NCBI GenBank assembly: GCA_036346225.1
Contig: JARFIW010001320.1
Span: 1,240,001-1,304,000 of the forward strand
Direction: 5' to 3'
Origin: Platerodrilus igneus
Taxonomy: Eukaryota > Arthropoda > Insecta > Coleoptera > Lycidae
DNA length: 64,000 bases
Part shown: piece by piece, positions 47,457-59,670 of the stretch
Layout of the letters: each line of letters starts with the position of its first letter
Numbering within the stretch: position 1 is the first letter of the stretch
Position numbers and translations under genes: made by a program
The notes under the pieces: model-generated
Databases searched by the model: none
What the model was told of the DNA's origin: nothing
Seen by the model: the letters and a program-made list of their open reading frames with translations, nothing else

Positions 47457-48149
47457 GCTACGTACTTAGACGTAGCCGAAAAAAAGGTGAACACCAGGCT
47501 AATTACCAAGCGCGGAGAGTGAGGGAATTCACCTAAATACCAAAAAAAAACAAAAAACACGTCGACGTACAAGCTGTAGAATCAAATTCAGCAATCGTTC
47601 AAACAACACGAAGACGAGTTGCAAATCCTAGCTAATCGGTAAAATCGGTAAAACTGGAAAATCCGGCTTATATCGGATAGTGCGCGACCTAATTTCAACA
47701 AGTCGTTACATTGGAACAATAGAGAAAACCATTATACGGCGGTCGTAATGTATACCAAGATAGCGGGTACCTAAAAACAGGATATAACTATTTACTTGTA
47801 GCATAAACCTGTCGTTTCGAAATAAATAAGTTCCAAATGAAAATTTGTAAAAAGCGTATTTATTATTGTAAACAAGATGTAATTGAAGAATTTAAGAGAT
47901 TACCGAATACTTAACACAAGGCATTGACAATTTGATTTATCGAATAAATTTTCGTTTTAAAAGCAAAAGGGATTTGAGTTGAGGAATTTATTCGAGAGCG
48001 TGTTTATTATTAATTATGTTAAGCGGGCTTATACTGAACAAGTACACTGTTGAAGAATTTAGGGATTGAAACGGAGTTTATTCTAACGAGTAATGAATGT
48101 ACAAGCGAGAAAAATAGGGTAATTAATTTATGCGAAAAATAAACGTAAC
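47457..48149 (+). mobile_element. Short-TIR DNA element inserted in satellite
   Basis: A 693-bp insertion interrupts a monomer whose normal text is AAAAAGTTAACTTG. Both flanks read AAAGTT (47451-47456, 48150-48155), a 6-bp target duplication. The ends are GCTACGT...ACGTAAC (7-bp imperfect TIR), and the left end forms a hairpin GCTACGTACTTAGACGTAGC. No transposase is found. A 194-bp relative lies at 35535-35728. Confidence 0.7.
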
Positions 48150-49786
48150 AAAGTTAATTTGTTTGTTTATTTTATTCTTTACTGGTCTCTGCAAGAATAT
48201 TAGATTTAAAGCGGCATATAAATTTACAAGACTTCTGACACATCGACATCTCATTTCAAAAGATAATAATAGTCAGGACCTAATCGCTCAAAAGGGCGAA
48301 GTGGAAGGTGCCTTAGGGGTAAAGCAGTCAAACTCTTTCAAGTTCTTACAGAATCAATCATTATGGAGGGTACTGGTTTGTTTACCTTATTTGTTATTGG
48401 CATTCAATGCAAAAATATTAAATTTTGAGCATCGCATAAATTTACAAAGCTTCTGCTCCATCACTAACTCATTTTAGTAGGTAATAATAGAGAAAGCTAA
48501 GTCGCCCATAAGGACGAGGTGTGGTAAAGCTGTTAAAGTCTTTTAACAAGGAATTAACTTGTTTGTTTGTTTTATTCGTTATTGGCCTCGAATGCAAGAT
48601 TATTTGCAGGTCTTCTGGCACATCGATATCTCAATTTCAGTAGGTAATAATAGTCAGAGCTAAATCACCCATAAGTACGAGGTGGAAAGGTACCTAAGGG
48701 GTAAAATTGCCAAAATGTTTTTACCAATTCCTTCAGGGTCAATTATTATGGAGGGTTTGAGAACAGACTTATTAGCATCGAATGCAAAAATATTAAATTT
48801 TGAGCAGTGCATAAATGTACTGGGCTTTTGGCAGATAGACATATTATTTCAGTAGATAATAATACTCAGAGCTAAACCGCCCATAAGGACGAAATGCGGT
48901 AAAGCTACCAAACTCTTTTCGCAAAAAGTTAACTGGTTTGTTTATTTTATTCGTTACTGGTCTCGAATGCAAGAATATTAAATTCTAAACGGCATATACA
49001 TTTACAAGGCTTCTGGCCAACCGACATCTCATTTCAAAATGTAATCATAATCAGGACCAAATCTCTCAAAAGGGCGAGGTGGGAAGGTGCATAAGGGGTA
49101 AAGCCGCCAAACTCTTTTAACAAGTTCTTACAGAATCAATCATTATGAAGGGTACTAGTATATTTACCTTATTTGTTCTTGGCATTCAATGCAAAAATAT
49201 TAAATTTTGAGCATCGCATAAATTTACAGTGCTTCTGCCCCATCACTAATTCATGTCAGTAGGTAATAATAGTCAGAACTAAGTCGCCCATAAAGGCAAG
49301 GTGCGGTAAAGCTACCAAACTCTTTTAACAAGGAATTAACTTGTTTGTTTGTTTTATTCGATATTGGCCTCGAATGCAAGAACATTTTGTAGGTCTTCTG
49401 GCACATCAACATCTCAATTTCAGTAGGTAATGATAGTCAGAGATAATTCACCCATAAGTACGAAGTGGGGAGGTATCTGATGGGTAAAATAGCAAAACTG
49501 TTTTCAGGGTCAACCATTATGGAGGGTTTGGGAATTGACTTGTTTGTTTACTTTATTCCTTATTAGCATCGAATACAAAAATATTAAATTTTAAGCAGCG
49601 CATAAATTTACAGTGCTTCTGGCCCATCACTAACTCATTTCAGTAGGTAATAACAGTCTGAGCTAAGTCACCTATAAAGACGAGGTGGGGTAAAGCTGCC
49701 ACACTCTTTTAACAAGAAATTAATTTGTTTGTTTACCTTATTTGTCATCGGCATCGAATGCAATAATATTAAATTCGAACGGCGCA
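48150..49786 (+). repeat. ~200-bp satellite, block 4
   Basis: Landmarks lie near 48325, 48531, 48706, 48906, 49106, 49312, 49492 and 49696. The spacings are 206, 175, 200, 200, 206, 180 and 204 bp. The short monomer recurs after ~780 bp (48531 to 49312), consistent with a four-monomer higher-order unit. The array is cut at 49786 by an errantivirus LTR. Confidence 0.85.
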
Positions 49787-50250
49787 AGTTAGGTTTTAGA
49801 CCTCTTGGAGCGACTTTTTAAAAAGCTTTTCCAAAAAACTTCTACTAACAAATTTATTTTATACTGAATTACAATGATTAAATTTACAAATACGTTATGT
49901 TCATTAACGTTAGAGATCGAAATTATTCTAACTTATTTTTACTAATTAAATAAATTAAAATTATGGTGAGTAGCTGAACTGACAACAATGTTAAAGTTAA
50001 AAAGATCTAGACTGACTGGCCATCTTAGGCTCTCGCGGGTATTTATGCTATCCCTGCCCTTCACATTGCTTGTGGGAACTGCAGAGCTAATGTCTGCTTA
50101 TTTCTGTATATAATACAATGTAACAATCTTAATTATAATAATTGCTGTCTTATAACCTACTGTGACCTGCACCTGAAGTATCACGTTATGTATGGAATAC
50201 AATGTTTGTTTCCGTTCTCACTATCTGGTTTGTTGAATTTTCATATGAAT
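49787..50250 (-). repeat. Degraded LTR of the errantivirus family
   Basis: It shares the blocks GACTGACTGGCCATCTT, GACCTGCACCTG and TTTCCGTTCTCA with LTR-A, B and C, but is more diverged than they are from each other. Confidence 0.75.
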
Positions 50251-50392
50251 GTAGTTAATGGAGCCATTAAAAATTAAGAATTATCAAAACTTAAGTTAGA
50301 TGCAACATTGTAAATTAAAGGACATAATAAAAGGTTAATAAAAGTTCAACAAGCCAGATAGTGAGAACGGAAACAAACATTGTATTCCATAC
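50185..50392. repeat. Inverted duplication of the LTR end
   Basis: 50188-50238 (GGAATACAATGTTTGTTTCC onward) is the reverse complement of 50338-50385. The right arm extends with ACATAATAAAAGGTTAAT, which is the reverse complement of LTR sequence just past the break. An LTR fragment was therefore added back in inverted orientation. Confidence 0.75.
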
Positions 50393-52424
50393 ATATAGAA
50401 AACAGGGATAAATTATTTGCGCTCCAAATTAATTAGTTTTGAACTTAAAACAAGCGGATAATAGCATACATTTGTATTAATAAATCGGAATGTGAAATTT
50501 GCATAGTGTAGAAGCTTTGTAGTACGTAAAAACTCAAGGATAATACGACTATAATTAGCTTTAATATTTTAAAGGTTGTAAATCAAGCACATCAAATAAT
50601 AAGGAAGAGCTTTTGTATATAAAATCGATAATGGAAACGCATATTTTCTATTTAACTAAGCAAAGCATTCGTTAAAAACAAATCCTAAGAAATCCACAGG
50701 TTAAACATGGGAATGTACAATTTCAAACTGGCAAACAGTTCATAGAAAGACTGACAGACAAATAAACAAATTCTAGAAACCTGAATGTACGTTAGAACAT
50801 AATTCTTTAGAAATGTTAGTTAACAGTCGAAGCGAAGATTGCAAAAATAACAGGTGGTTTGAAAGCAAGTAGAGACGGGATACCAATAGCATAGGGTAAA
50901 CAAGGATGGAAAATAACAGACGTTGGATAAAACACCCGTTTAAAGTGCGCGATAAGTTGTAGAGGCTAACCGCAATATCGATTTTAAGTTGCTGTAGTGG
51001 GATATTAATAAAGACGGTAAATATGAGTTAGACGAGGAGAACGTAGTTGGATGCTAGACCTAAAAGGGGAAAAATCTTTCTGATTGGCTGATTGCAAATG
51101 AAATAAGAGAAATTTCTAGGAGCTTTGTAACCGTTGCTATTATAGCCAGTGTTTAGGACTAAAAGCATAGTGGAACGTGAAGTTCCTAGTTTTAAAAGAT
51201 CGTTACATGTGAATTTTGAGAATCAAGTGACGGTGGTGGTGAATTTCAACGAAAGTAGGGTACAGTAGGTAGGCTGGAATGCGTATAAATACATTAGGAG
51301 ACGTAGCAAGGGGGCTCTTACTCTCTTACTTCTTGGGTTCGCTGCAGACATACATGGTAACATCTACGTTAATTATTTTAAATCGGGGATAAGTGCAGTT
51401 TGTTTTAATTTAAATTAAAAGTGTTTTGAAAGCACGAGTAGGTGCTTAGTTAAACGGTGCTGTAATTTAAATACATTCGAATAACGGAAAAGATGTTACG
51501 AGGTAAGCAAGCCTAGTTATTTTCTGAACGAGGTGCTGATTGTATGGAAGATTTGGAAGTTGAATAACATATCTGGACAATTATATGGGTAGATATATTG
51601 AAGACGTCTGCAAAGAATTGGATAACGTCTGGATGAGTTTGATGTACATGTAGCAGAGGGAAGTTCGATGGAATATAACGAGGAGGTTTGGTTGGACAAC
51701 ATCTTCAGAAGTGACGGTGCAAAAAGCGTACACCAGGTAACGAAATTTGTGTCTGTTGTTATTGCTTGAACATTTTGTGCTATTATTTTCTGCTAGAGTG
51801 ATTTGACATATTGGGTGTATATTTTATAAACAAAAGTTAATTTGAAGGTTATATGAAAAAGACAATTTAAGTTTATTATTTAAAGGTATAAATATATGAC
51901 GTATAATTTTGATGTAAAGAGTAAACGGGTCTTTAGTGTTGCTGAAAACAAAGATGCGAACTTATTTATGCATTTAAAATAACAGGGTTTATACTGAGCT
52001 CACCATAGACCAGAGTAAATTTCAATTTAGGGTTTCAAGGTAGGCCCATCTACTTGAACCATATAAAAAAATGTTGAAATAAATTAAACTCATTAAATTA
52101 AAAGGAGTTAATGGTTGTTATTGTAAAATTTTGTGAAGATGTTATGTCCGATTTTGTAAATATTGAGCTGGTGGCGTAAAATTTTGATTTGTAGAAATAA
52201 AAGGTTGTGTGTTTCGTTGAATTATTTGAGTAGTAATTTTATTTGGTAGTCTAAGTGAGAAAGAGTAAACATAGGATAAGTAAGTATCTCTGAAAAAGCT
52301 GGAAGCAGAGCTAGCCGTAGTATGCTGATACAGGGGAGCTTTTCCAGAGATATTCTAATTTTTTTCAGGATAAAAAGTGTATGACGGCCCATTGGCAGGG
52401 CTCGATTTTAGAGCTTAATCACTG

Positions 52425-52463
<39 letters not shown>
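50392..52463. mobile_element. (TA)n-bounded element Q2
   Basis: It is collinear with Q1 (GAGCTCACCATAGACCAGAG, then GGCCCATCTACTTGAA, then TATGACGGCCCATTGGCAGG). It ends ACTGCAA before a TA tract at 52427-52463. Its left end (ACAGGGATAAATTATTTGCG) resembles the Q1 start near 37264 but has no TA tract. No domain-bearing frame is found. Confidence 0.6.
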
Positions 52464-52467
<4 letters not shown>

Positions 52468-52655
52468 GTAATATTGACTGTTCTTATAATGTATATGTAA
52501 GATAAATATTGGGGATACAGTCAGATTGGGTATGTATTTAGAATAAACTTTTTTTAACCATTTCAAGCTTTCGAAAATCGTTTATTTTCTTCATCAGGAT
52601 ACCAAAAATCTATTATTTAACATTTATATAACAAATTATGTAAGTTACTTACTTT

Positions 52656-54060
52656 CATTTTTCAATTTTAAATAGCAATTTTCTTTTATGGTGATTACTT
52701 CCAGATAATGCTAAGTTATTTTCGTCTTGGTTGCAATGGGCGGTTGCTCTTACTTCTTGTGGAAATACAGCAATACATTTATGGTCTGTAACTTTTTGAA
52801 TTTTCATATTTGTAATTTGTACTGGTTTTGGATCACAATTTCATAGTGATTAGAGAATCTTAACAATTGTACTTTACAGGGACTATCTGCTTGAATAGCT
52901 GTTGTCGTTAATGATTGGCATAAATATTGACTCGGTGCTACTTCATTGCATTTTTTATTCGTGAAGCCATACCTAAGTACATTCAGGGAAATGAACTTGG
53001 TTTTAGGAATAATAACTTGGTACTTGCTAGTAACTTTCATGGGGAAATCAAATAAATGATAATAATTATAAGAGTTACTTTCTACTATGGGGATTTCTAT
53101 TAAAAATTTAATTTCATAATTTTTTACATAACCTTTTACTACGGCTATTTTTTCAAATACGAGTATATTAGATTCTGTTACTTCGAAGGGTAATTTGCTA
53201 TTAGTTATAAGTGATCTAATCTTCAATAATTCATTTAATAAATCTATTGGTTCTATTTTGCTGGCGTGTAATGTGTTTAGTTTAGCAAATGTTACAGCTA
53301 TTTCTAATGTGGCTAAAATTTGTTAAATTACCGTAAGGGTTGATATCATTTGGTTATATATTGTGTTAAATCTGATTAAATTTCGCATTTCTAACATTGT
53401 GGTTTGCATGTTTTTTTCACGAGTTAGTATTCTATTGGTTATACTGTCTTTATTTTTTACTAGCTTTCTTAGTGTATCATTAAATTTTATTATGGTTGAT
53501 TGAGTTAAAGATATTTGATTTTTAACAATTGTTTTTATGTCGTTTTGATTTTCAATTAAGTGTTGTATAGCGTTTTCATATAGTTCTGCATCTTGGTTTT
53601 CTAAGTTGCCTGTGATCGGTTTTATGATATTACCTAATCCGTTAAAGAGTCCTCTCTTTCGTCTTGTAATTTGATCTGTTGGTATTAATCTATTAAATTT
53701 ATCGTCTGTGTTCTTTAAGATATTTTCCATTATACTGTTATAATTAAGCATTTTTATCGCGTATTCTTTTCTGAATTTAGCTGTGTCCATTAATTGTTTT
53801 AGTCTGTAGTAATTGTCTCTAATTATATAAAATCATTGTTTTAATTCTAAGTCAAATTTCTGTGCAAATGTCCAATAATTTATTGTATTTTGCATACTTC
53901 TCAATTTTACTGGTAGTATACCGGGGTTGTTCTTAATGTCTTCAACTAATATGTCGTCGTCCGTTCTACCTGGGTGGATGTTGACGGCAAGGGTGATGGC
54001 TGTCCATTTAAAATTAGAGGGTGTCTTAAATTCTTCAAGTGAATATATTTTACTATGTTT
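52656..54060 (-). pseudogene. Errantivirus env, nearly complete but broken
   Basis: The minus strand reads the env start region near 53900-54000 (NNPGILPVKLRS). Frame 53323-53790 carries a furin-type site RRKR followed by GLFNGLG and a hydrophobic run, the fusion-peptide pattern of baculovirus F-like Env, and then a helical heptad-like region. Frame 52804-53226, in the same frame after a stop at 53320-53322, carries the Cys-bearing ectodomain. A frameshift near 52806, a stop near 53842 and the missing membrane anchor make it non-functional. In intact elements Env mediates membrane fusion. Confidence 0.75.
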
Positions 54061-54159
54061 CCGTTATCTACTACGACTACATTTTTGTCTGATATCTTTC
54101 TGATTTTGAATGGATCTAAATTTCTGGGGGCTGTTTTGTGTCAATTAACGTATATGACA

Positions 54160-54464
54160 TTAAATTAGTTTATATATTCTTTTTTATAGGTTAGTCTTAA
54201 CAGTCTAATTTGTTCCAATAAAGTTAGGTGTAATCTTTCAATTAATCCGTTTCATTCTGGGTGATTTTCCGTTATAAAATGAATTTTTATTTTATGGAGT
54301 TCTAGGGTATTCTGTATTGTTTCTGGTGTACCGTAAAATGTCAAATATTGTAAGAATCCCTCGGTTACGTCGATACTATTTTTAGAAGTGATGGGTATCG
54401 CTTGTCCTACTTTGGTCAGTGCGTCTACGATTGTTAGAAAGTTTTGTGCTTCTGCTAGGGAGGT
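54160..54464 (-). pseudogene. Errantivirus integrase with internal deletion (copy 3)
   Basis: The minus frame 54252-54518 reads NFLTIVDALTKVGQAIPITS (first Asp region), then YLTFYGTPETIQNTLELHK. Compared with unit 2, the piece holding the second catalytic Asp (LDNGS) is deleted, so the block is joined straight to the KIHFITE region. The first ~20 residues of this frame (54464-54518) are satellite sequence, not integrase. The spacer between integrase and the pol tail is also ~290 bp shorter than in unit 2. Confidence 0.75.
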
Positions 54465-54790
54465 GTTTAATAGGTAAAACTGCCAAACTTTTAAACACGT
54501 TCTTTCAGAATGAATCATTATGGAGGGCTTTGGAATTAACTGGTGTGTTTACTTAATTCTTTATTGGCATCGAATGCAGTAATATTAATTTTGAGAGGCC
54601 CATAAATTACAGGATTTCTGGCAGATTCACAACTTATTGTAGTAGGTAATAATAATCAGAGCCAAATCGACTATAAGACCAAGGGGGGGAGGTGCCTAAG
54701 GAGTAAATCTGCCGAACTCTTTTTTCAAGTTTTTCCTAACCAATCATTATGGAGAGTTTGGAAATTAACGGGTTTGTCCTGTGAATTATA
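54465..54790 (+). repeat. ~200-bp satellite, block 5 (diverged)
   Basis: Landmarks near 54477 and 54706 (229 bp apart) with ATCATTATGGAG and CGAATGCA phrases mark the right edge of the satellite domain. Confidence 0.75.
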
Positions 54791-56000
54791 AAGGTGAAAC
54801 AAATAAAGTCAACTGTATGAGCTGACTTAAAGGAAACCAAAATATTAATATACAGAAGGAAAATTTGATATACATACACTGTTGGGATTGATGCGATGCA
54901 TTTAAAATAAGTATCTTCCGAGGACCTGGCGCTTCATAAAACCGGATGTTTAGAATTTTTCCCACCCCTAAAACGTCGAGTTCCAGTCTTCGTACTTTGC
55001 AAATTCTACGATACTTGAGCTATTGTCAAAGAAATTCAGTAAAACCAACATCGGCACTTCTCCCATATTGTCGCTCAGATTCTACCATATGCTTCGAAGC
55101 CACGATCGACGTTGTGTACAAGGACAGCTGATCTTTCGTGAAGTTGAATACAAACAATAATTAACTTAACAGTTGAAAAACTGCAATGCATCTACAACCT
55201 TTACTTACCGAACGAACATCACTCTATCATTTTAACAAACGAAACTACAAGTCTATATCGCGTAACAAAACTTTGAAATAACACTTACTTTTATATCTAT
55301 AACGGAAAGCAATTCTATTCCATTCAAGCAAGGAACGCCTGTTCAATAATAAATCAATTCAATACGCAACTTCCTTTGAAAACATTCATGTGTAGATAAT
55401 AATAAAACATGAATTCTCTTTTCCTCAAAGCACCCATCTGTCGATAGGAGAACCAGAAAACTAATTGAATTACACTTGTCTTGGAAATTCCTTCGGTGAC
55501 CTTGTACATCAAAACTTATACTAAATTAGCAAGGGAAACTACGACCAATAATGGTAAACCCAATTAATTTTCTAAACTACAACGAATATACATCAACGGG
55601 TCTAAATACTAGATAAGAAATATATACTACCAACCTCCTAGTAATTATTAAGGACGCGTAGGATGTGTTGCCTAACTTCTTGCATTAAAGATATAGAAAC
55701 GTAACATAAACTTAATAATTTATATTAAGTAAGGTGTAGAGATAAGTAAACTACACATTTTATTGGATCGGAATTAGTGATTAAAAATAACCTTGAAACC
55801 TGTACATAAACCCGTAATATTTAGGGAAGAGAACGTTGCTGATAACCAAATGCTACGTTTCTAGCGCTATATCAAAGCAACGTAGGTTTAAGTATTTAAA
55901 GTAATTTGAAGTAAGTAAATAGCAACCGTGTAAATTGAAAAACAGTCGAAATTTTTAATAAATATTTAAATGCAGAAATTGCACGTAGATTTTATTTGTC
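54791..56000. other. No supported gene
   Basis: AT-rich DNA. The 61-codon frame at 54946-55131 has no known motif. Confidence 0.4.
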
Positions 56001-56545
56001 TAGAAGTTAGTTTGTGTTCTAATTACACGTGTTTCCCTGTATCGTTAATTTTGCTTAATTTTTAGTATAACTTGTAAACTGTTCGCCTAAATTTGGACTT
56101 GTTATGTTATGGAACGCGCATATTAATAATTTCATTATTTTCTACTTTTTAACTATTCTCAAAGCTTTCTTAAAATAACTTGACCACGCCATGAAAATTT
56201 GCTATTGTTATGGTTTCTGTTTACGCAACTAATTCGTGTAATTATTCATAATTACGTAATATGTAAGACGATTTTCCTTTCTTTCGGTTTTTGATGTTAA
56301 TTTATTGGTCTTGGTTATGTTCAATTATGTATTTTAGGATAAATAACTTGCTGATTTCTTGGCTTGCGTTTATTACCCATGATAAAACTAAAAATTATAG
56401 AAATGCCCTGCTTGATAAACACTTCTATTCATGAGGTTATAATATACAAGATACATCCGCATTTATTTCGTCCTTTTAGATATATTTTCTGCTATTCCAT
56501 CTTGCCTCTTATTCAGGTAATGCAATCGCGTTACAACTTTTCATG
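56001..56545 (+). repeat. Dispersed repeat S, copy 1 (pairs with 60945-61510)
   Basis: It is collinear with 60945-61510 through CATTAATTTT..T-type, GCATATT.ATAAT, AAATTT.CTATTGT, TTTACGCAAC and GTAATTATTCAT, then ATAATATACAAG and TGCGTTAC. No coding frame is shared. Confidence 0.6.
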
Positions 56546-56889
56546 ATCTTTTTTAATACAACTATATATGCGATGATGTACAGCATATAATTTAATGATG
56601 AAATTGAATATTCTGGAGTTTCTAACAAATTTCTTGACTTCCAGGTGTATGTTAGGTAAGTTTCAAGAATTCCAGTAGGAAAACATATTTCTGATTTTTC
56701 CAGGTTTTCCAGGACCACTTTTGTTTATACGTCACGATAAAGAGCCCAGAAATTACAAGTTTTATGATTTTTCTGAATTATTCCTTTATGTACGCTTTGT
56801 GTTAGTTTTTAAATGCACTCTTGTAACTGTCAATCAATCGATTGTTATTTTGATGACTTGGTCTCTTTCAATTCTAGACTTTTAAAGTA

Positions 56890-57245
56890 GTTACGCTGAA
56901 ACCGACTACCGCCGAAAACATTCCTTCTCAACTGTTACATATTGCCAAACAAAACCTACGCCCTTCACTTCCTGACCTCTCTATTCGCAGTATCCGACCT
57001 TCTAAAATCACCGCCACCATACGTACAGATAAACTCTGTGATGTAAAAATCATGTCAAACCTAAACCAATAAATCTGCTCTGTTCGCGTACCCGCAAACC
57101 AAGATAAACCCCAACTTATAATATTTGACCGTGACAAAGAAATTTCCAGAAATCCCCAGTCGGGATTTTGGAACATCGTTCGCAAGAAGATGTATGTATC
57201 GACAAAATTACTGGGTCAAGACGGTTTGGCGCCCTTAATTTTGGA
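56890..57245 (+). pseudogene. Probable non-LTR retrotransposon ORF1 remnant
   Basis: The plus strand has a ~115-codon frame with a single internal stop (near 57071). It reads KPTTAENIPSQLLHIAKQNL, then RSIRPSKITATIRTDKLCD, then NQDKPQLIIFDRDKEIS and FWNIVRK. Local GC is higher than in the surroundings, and the residue pattern (basic, with a PQLIIFD beta strand) resembles the RNA-binding part of insect non-LTR ORF1 (gag-like) proteins. The zinc knuckles that should follow are not clearly readable. It has no start codon I can defend. Minus frames here (56928-57391) are shadows. Confidence 0.4.
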
Positions 57246-59349
57246 CGATTAGTAAAACCATTCAAGGTAAGTGACGGCTTGTAAAGCAGTTTTATATTTC
57301 GGTCAATTTTACATGTATATATTATATTATTTCTGTCATTTTTTCCATAGTAATTCATGCTCGCACCACTGTAGTTAGCCGGTGCACCCATAAAATTGTT
57401 ACGGGGTTCCCATCCCTTCCGCGCAAATCGAAATTTGTAAGAAACGTCATTTTTACCAGTAACTGATCTTGGATGACATTTATTGCAGTTTTTGGAACTG
57501 CCACATACTTTGTAACATACGTATTATGCTAAAAATTCAACACCTTTTGTAAATCAACAGCGATTTAGGGACCCGTATGACATCACAAACCTTAACCTTG
57601 AAGAATCAAACAAAAGGTTGCTAATGTCACTCACTTACTACCTGAATTCTATTAAAATTCGCATTCAGAGAAAATTTAAATCGCTACTTGAAACCTCTCC
57701 TTTATTTTTGAAGACCAGCTCACAATTAAACAACTTACAAAAGTAGCTGATCTTGAACAGCGTTTCTTATATTTAACGTGCTTCCATGATTTCCATACAA
57801 TATTGTTAGAGTGCAAACAAGGGTAAGGTAGCTAATTGCGTGTCTGGATAGAGGGCGTAATATTTTCATAGGATTTACAAATAAAACTAACATAAATTAT
57901 ATTTCAAATTTATAGAGTAAATTAATTAATACCCGACTACCTTCTAAATTACTGCATATTAGTAAACTAGGTAATCGGGGTTGCCGCGTGGACGCGGTTA
58001 CCATTTTAGTCCACATTTGATAGAGTCGCCGAATTCTTCTTTTCTTAAAACATTCACAGGAACAAGACGATATAAAGATTAAAGTAGAAATCAACTCCAT
58101 TGCTTAGTCTATAATGCACTTTCGCACAAGCAGTTAAAGAAAACGTAGTCAAGACAGAAATGCCTCTCATGGTTCTTTTCCAACAACTCGTAGGACCACC
58201 ACTCCTCTTTGTTTAGCATCCTGATTGATCGAGAGAGCGACGTACGTCTATTACAAACCGTGGAAAATTATATTTGACATTCCTTCCCACAGTATAAAAA
58301 CGGTTAGTACACAATCACACAATGTAATTCGCAGATTTCTAATTTCTAAAACTAGATTACACAAGTAGGTGTAATAGATCTAAATTAATTATACAAAAAT
58401 CCCATAAAATAAATTATTCACTAAAATTTTTATGGAGCGCTTTTCGGCGCGTAACAATGTGACAGTTCCTCGATTTCATTTCTACAGAAATTTGAATTAA
58501 TTTGACACCTCGTGTTACCTTAGTAATTAAAGAAGCTTTACAATATGGCGATAATTACGAAAATTAGTTGCCAGATGGCGCAGTATAACGCCGAGAAAGT
58601 TTTAGAATTGTATTTTTAATTTACCCGAGTGCTGAGGAAACTTTCAGCGACATGCACAATACCGTTCGTAATATTTTCTGCGGGATGAAACTTTCTTTAA
58701 CTGACAGAGTTCATTTATGCATAAAATTACTTCACTCTCGTTACACCCGCTTTAGTCTAATGAATTTTATTGTTTCGTTTTAAGAGCTTTGAGGGAAATT
58801 GTGACAAGCATGATGCGAGTGTGTGTTATAAAAATATTTAAAGGTGGTTTTATTTCCAGCAGGCTTAGGCAATGTGAAACTTTTAATTGTAATATAAGTT
58901 GGTGGAGCGAACATTCGGTTAAGAACTGTATTAAGCCAAAGATGTAACTCTTCTCTGCCGTCTTACAAGTCAAATAAAAATACGAAATATGAAGCAAGCC
59001 AGTGATTATGTGTTATTTGGAGGCACTTGGAAGCATACTTCTGTGACTAGCAAAAACAGAATTAAATTTCTCTCATAGTTTGTGACGCGCTAAAAATCGC
59101 TCCACAATTTGATATAAATATTATTTAGGGTATTACGTACAGAAATGCGGTCTAGGTGTTTCCCGGTAATGTTTCAGGGCGAATAGCTCTTTATTATTAC
59201 GTGATTTTGTGGCAACAACGGTTCTCACGCGTCATAGAACGAGGCATAACGTTTTCTCGCCAATGAGGACGTATAATCTATATGCGGTGATTAAAAAAGT
59301 TGTTGAAGCTCCGCCATAATGGGACTATAGGCGCGACCACTTATTTTGA
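57246..59349. other. No supported gene
   Basis: Mostly AT-rich. The first few hundred bases may continue the ORF1 remnant, but no motif is recognised. Confidence 0.35.
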
Positions 59350-59670
59350 AGGACTTGTGCAGGAGTGCATTATAGAATGTAGTGGATTTTTCCCATCAAT
59401 TTCTTACCTATTCCAATTTAATATCGCACCTTTGTCTTGTATTCCTGTTTAAGGTTTTAGGAAAGAAAGCCAACGAGTTCAATTACAACAATTTGAGCTA
59501 GCGCGTCAAACCGCATCTATAATCAACCATGACTGATTTATAAATATTGTACCCGATACACATTCTGCTAATATGCATTAAATTAGAAAGTATGCAGCGT
59601 TAGTAATTAATCTGCATTGTTAATTAAAAACATAAATTATATTATCTTCAACATGATTAGGTCTTTAGTC
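59350..59670 (+). repeat. Dispersed repeat, copy 2 (pairs with 7085-7400)
   Basis: It shares TTGTGCAGGAGTGCATTATAG and the downstream TAATTAATCTGCATTGTTAA with 7085-7400 in the same order. Confidence 0.5.

Larger units (their letters stand above)
49787..54464 (-). mobile_element. Errantivirus-like copy 3, interrupted, in satellite
   Basis: A degraded 3' LTR (49787-50250) and an env-pol-integrase block (52656-54464) lie in the same order and strand as array unit 2. Satellite sequence sits on both outer sides. Between them lie an inverted LTR scrap (to 50392) and a (TA)n-bounded element (50392-52463). The copy is truncated inside integrase, so no 5' LTR or target duplication can be checked. 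Confidence 0.65.

Noticed and set aside
40790..49786. CRISPR-like array of regularly spaced repeats
   Set aside because: The entire ~200-bp unit is repeated, with no short repeat/unique spacer alternation, in a eukaryotic context; it is satellite DNA.
57116..57391. 91-codon minus-strand frame
   Set aside because: It overlaps the plus-strand ORF1-like remnant, whose residue pattern is more protein-like; treated as a shadow.
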